From Pseudomonas arsenicoxydans (lineage in GTDB: Bacteria; Pseudomonadota; Gammaproteobacteria; Pseudomonadales; Pseudomonadaceae): a stretch of DNA of 64,000 nucleotides. Location: NCBI RefSeq assembly GCF_900103875.1, contig NZ_LT629705.1, positions 5,837,001 to 5,901,000 of the forward strand, read 5' to 3'. The translations under genes were made by a program, and so were the position numbers. Below the pieces are notes generated by a model. That model was not told where the DNA came from and did no database searches. It worked only from the letters and a program-made list of their open reading frames with translations. Shown piece after piece: positions 62,737 through 64,000 of the stretch (the stretch's first letter is position 1; each line of letters opens with the position of its first letter).

Positions 62737-64000
62737 CTATGGCCTGGCTTCGGTAAAGCTTTGCTCGCGGCCCGCGTCCGGATCTTCAGGTGGCGGATCC
62801 GCCTGCGGATCCGTTTGCGGTTCAGGCTCCGGTTCAGGGCTGATCGGGCTTTGCATCTGGTCTTGCACCACCTGCTCATCGACACGCGGATCGAGGCACG
62901 CCACCAGCGGCGAACTGGACATACTGTCCGGCATGGCCACGTGATGCAGCGGCGCATCGTCGACCTGATGCAGGTTGGTGACCGCTTTGGGGCGGATGCG
63001 CCACACCAGCACCAACGCAAAGAAACTGAAGAAGGCGTAAAGCATGTGGCTGCCAAACAGCTTCATCAGCACCCCGGCCACCAACGGTCCGATACTGGCG
63101 CCAACACCGTAGGTCACCAACAACATCGCGGTCAGGGAAACACGACGATCACCTTCGACATGGTCATTGGAGAACGCCACCGCCAGCGGATACAGGCAGA
63201 ACATCACCAGCGAACAGAAGAACCCGGCGACAAACAAAACCTCCAGCGGCACCTGCTGCATGATTGCCAGCGGCAACGCAGTCAGGGCCAGCACCACCGC
63301 AAAACAGCGGATCAACAACGCCCGGTCATAACGGTCGGACAGCCAGCCCAGCGGCCATTGCACCAACAGTCCGGCAAAAATACAGCTACCCATGAACAGA
63401 CCGACCTGCTCGGTGGACAACCCTTGCTGCGAGGCATACAGCGGCGCCAGACCATAGAACGAGCCAATGATCAGCCCCGCCCCCAGCACCGTACTCAACG
63501 ACTGCGGCACGCGCTTGATGAAGAACCGCGGCTCCATAGGCGCCGGATGCAACGGTGCAGGGTGAATCCGGCGTGTCAGGGCCACCGGCACCAGGCACAG
63601 CGCGAAGCACAAGGCGACCAGCATCAGCAGCTCCAAGCCCAGCGCCGGGTGCATGACCAGAATCAGCTGACCCAGCACCAGCCCCAGGTAGGAGGCGATC
63701 ATATAGCCGCTGAACACCGTGCCACGCTGCGACGCTTCGGCCTGCTCGTTGAGCCAGCTTTCAATGACCATGTACTGGCACATCATGCCGAGGCCGACGA
63801 TGATCCGCAGGAATATCCAGGCCGGCAGCCAGTCGATCAGGCCGTGGCCAAGCACCGCCGCGCCGACAATCCCGGCGCAGGCCGAATAGGCTCGAATGTG
63901 TCCGACCCGGGCAATCAGCCGGTGGCCGATCTTGCCGCCCAGCACCAGACCAAAATAGTTGGCCGCCATCAACGCACCGACCCACAGGCTGTCGACGTGA
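62737..64000 (-). CDS. MFS transporter, N-terminus outside the window
   Basis: The frame is open to the right edge and reads HVDSLWVGALMAANYFGLVL at its visible start. At least ten hydrophobic helices are present, among them GLVLGGKIGHRLIARVGHIR, IIVGLGMMCQYMVIESWLNE and WPLGWLSDRYDRALLIRCFA (the loop 8-9 motif), then SLTAMLLVTYGVGASIGPLV. This fits the YcaD-like branch of the major facilitator superfamily. A long C-terminal tail rich in Pro, Glu and Asp (EPEPEPQTDPQADPPPEDPD) is unusual and probably cytoplasmic. Substrate unknown. Confidence 0.88.
   Translation of the reverse strand, partial: HVDSLWVGALMAANYFGLVLGGKIGHRLIARVGHIRAYSACAGIVGAAVLGHGLIDWLPAWIFLRIIVGLGMMCQYMVIESWLNEQAEASQRGTVFSGYMIASYLGLVLGQLILVMHPALGLELLMLVALCFALCLVPVALTRRIHPAPLHPAPMEPRFFIKRVPQSLSTVLGAGLIIGSFYGLAPLYASQQGLSTEQVGLFMGSCIFAGLLVQWPLGWLSDRYDRALLIRCFAVVLALTALPLAIMQQVPLEVLFVAGFFCSLVMFCLYPLAVAFSNDHVEGDRRVSLTAMLLVTYGVGASIGPLVAGVLMKLFGSHMLYAFFSFFALVLVWRIRPKAVTNLHQVDDAPLHHVAMPDSMSSSPLVACLDPRVDEQVVQDQMQSPISPEPEPEPQTDPQADPPPEDPDAGREQSFTEARP

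Overview
The window is a stretch of GC-rich chromosome from a Pseudomonas of the P. fluorescens group. The evidence is the gene content and order: gacS-ldhA, relA-rlmD-cysM, fabA-fabB beside a PA1611-type hybrid kinase, phoPQ next to dctA, nrdA beside an RstAB-like pair, and flgZ/flgMN/flgA/cheV/cheR. Three families of REP-type intergenic inverted repeats also point there. It is mostly core genome. I see no tRNA, rRNA, CRISPR array, integrase or transposase. The left edge cuts pyrF and the right edge cuts an MFS transporter gene.

Layout. 1-5.6 kb: pyrF (partial), an OmpR-type two-component pair, a protein with six EF-hands, an AI-2E-family permease and a DUF4892 protein. 5.6-12.3 kb: a leftward block with a GST, two alpha/beta hydrolases, a thioesterase, an acyl-CoA synthetase, sixA, a DUF4389 protein and gpsA. 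12.5-19.5 kb: a TonB-dependent receptor, a periplasmic binding protein and a hybrid kinase packed as one operon, then fabAB with a likely DesT/FabR operator. 20-28.5 kb: leftward DUF2058, mazG, relA, rlmD, cysM and a PirRS-like two-component pair. 28.7-39.4 kb: gacS, ldhA, small metal-binding and lipoprotein genes, a thioredoxin, arsC-wrbA-DUF2069, a Tag-like glycosylase, ttcA, a YIP1 protein and sprT. 39.4-43.4 kb: a CoA-transferase, and dctA with a sigma-54 promoter and two upstream palindromes, divergent from an AraC regulator. 43.5-46.8 kb: a DUF6124 gene behind a structured leader resembling phage C4 antisense RNA, then phoPQ preceded by a decayed oprH and three GTTCAG-type repeats. 46.8-54.6 kb: a dienelactone hydrolase, pcpS, an RstAB-like pair and nrdA with paired NrdR boxes. 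54.8-62.7 kb: flgBCDE, cheR, cheV, flgA, flgM, flgN and flgZ with recognisable sigma-54 and sigma-28 promoters.

The window is rich in signalling. There are five classical histidine-kinase/response-regulator pairs or their equivalents, two hybrid kinases (GacS and the PA1611 type, both linked to the Gac/Rsm switch in P. aeruginosa), RelA, SixA and a c-di-GMP flagellar brake. The most unusual observations are the C4-like leader RNA with two flanking complementary sites upstream of the DUF6124 gene, the oprH remnant left between the putative PhoP-controlled promoter and phoP, the receptor/binding-protein/hybrid-kinase operon, and a REP element that encodes the C-terminus of a sensor kinase. Names taken from P. 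aeruginosa rest on remembered gene order and protein similarity; no database search was run.
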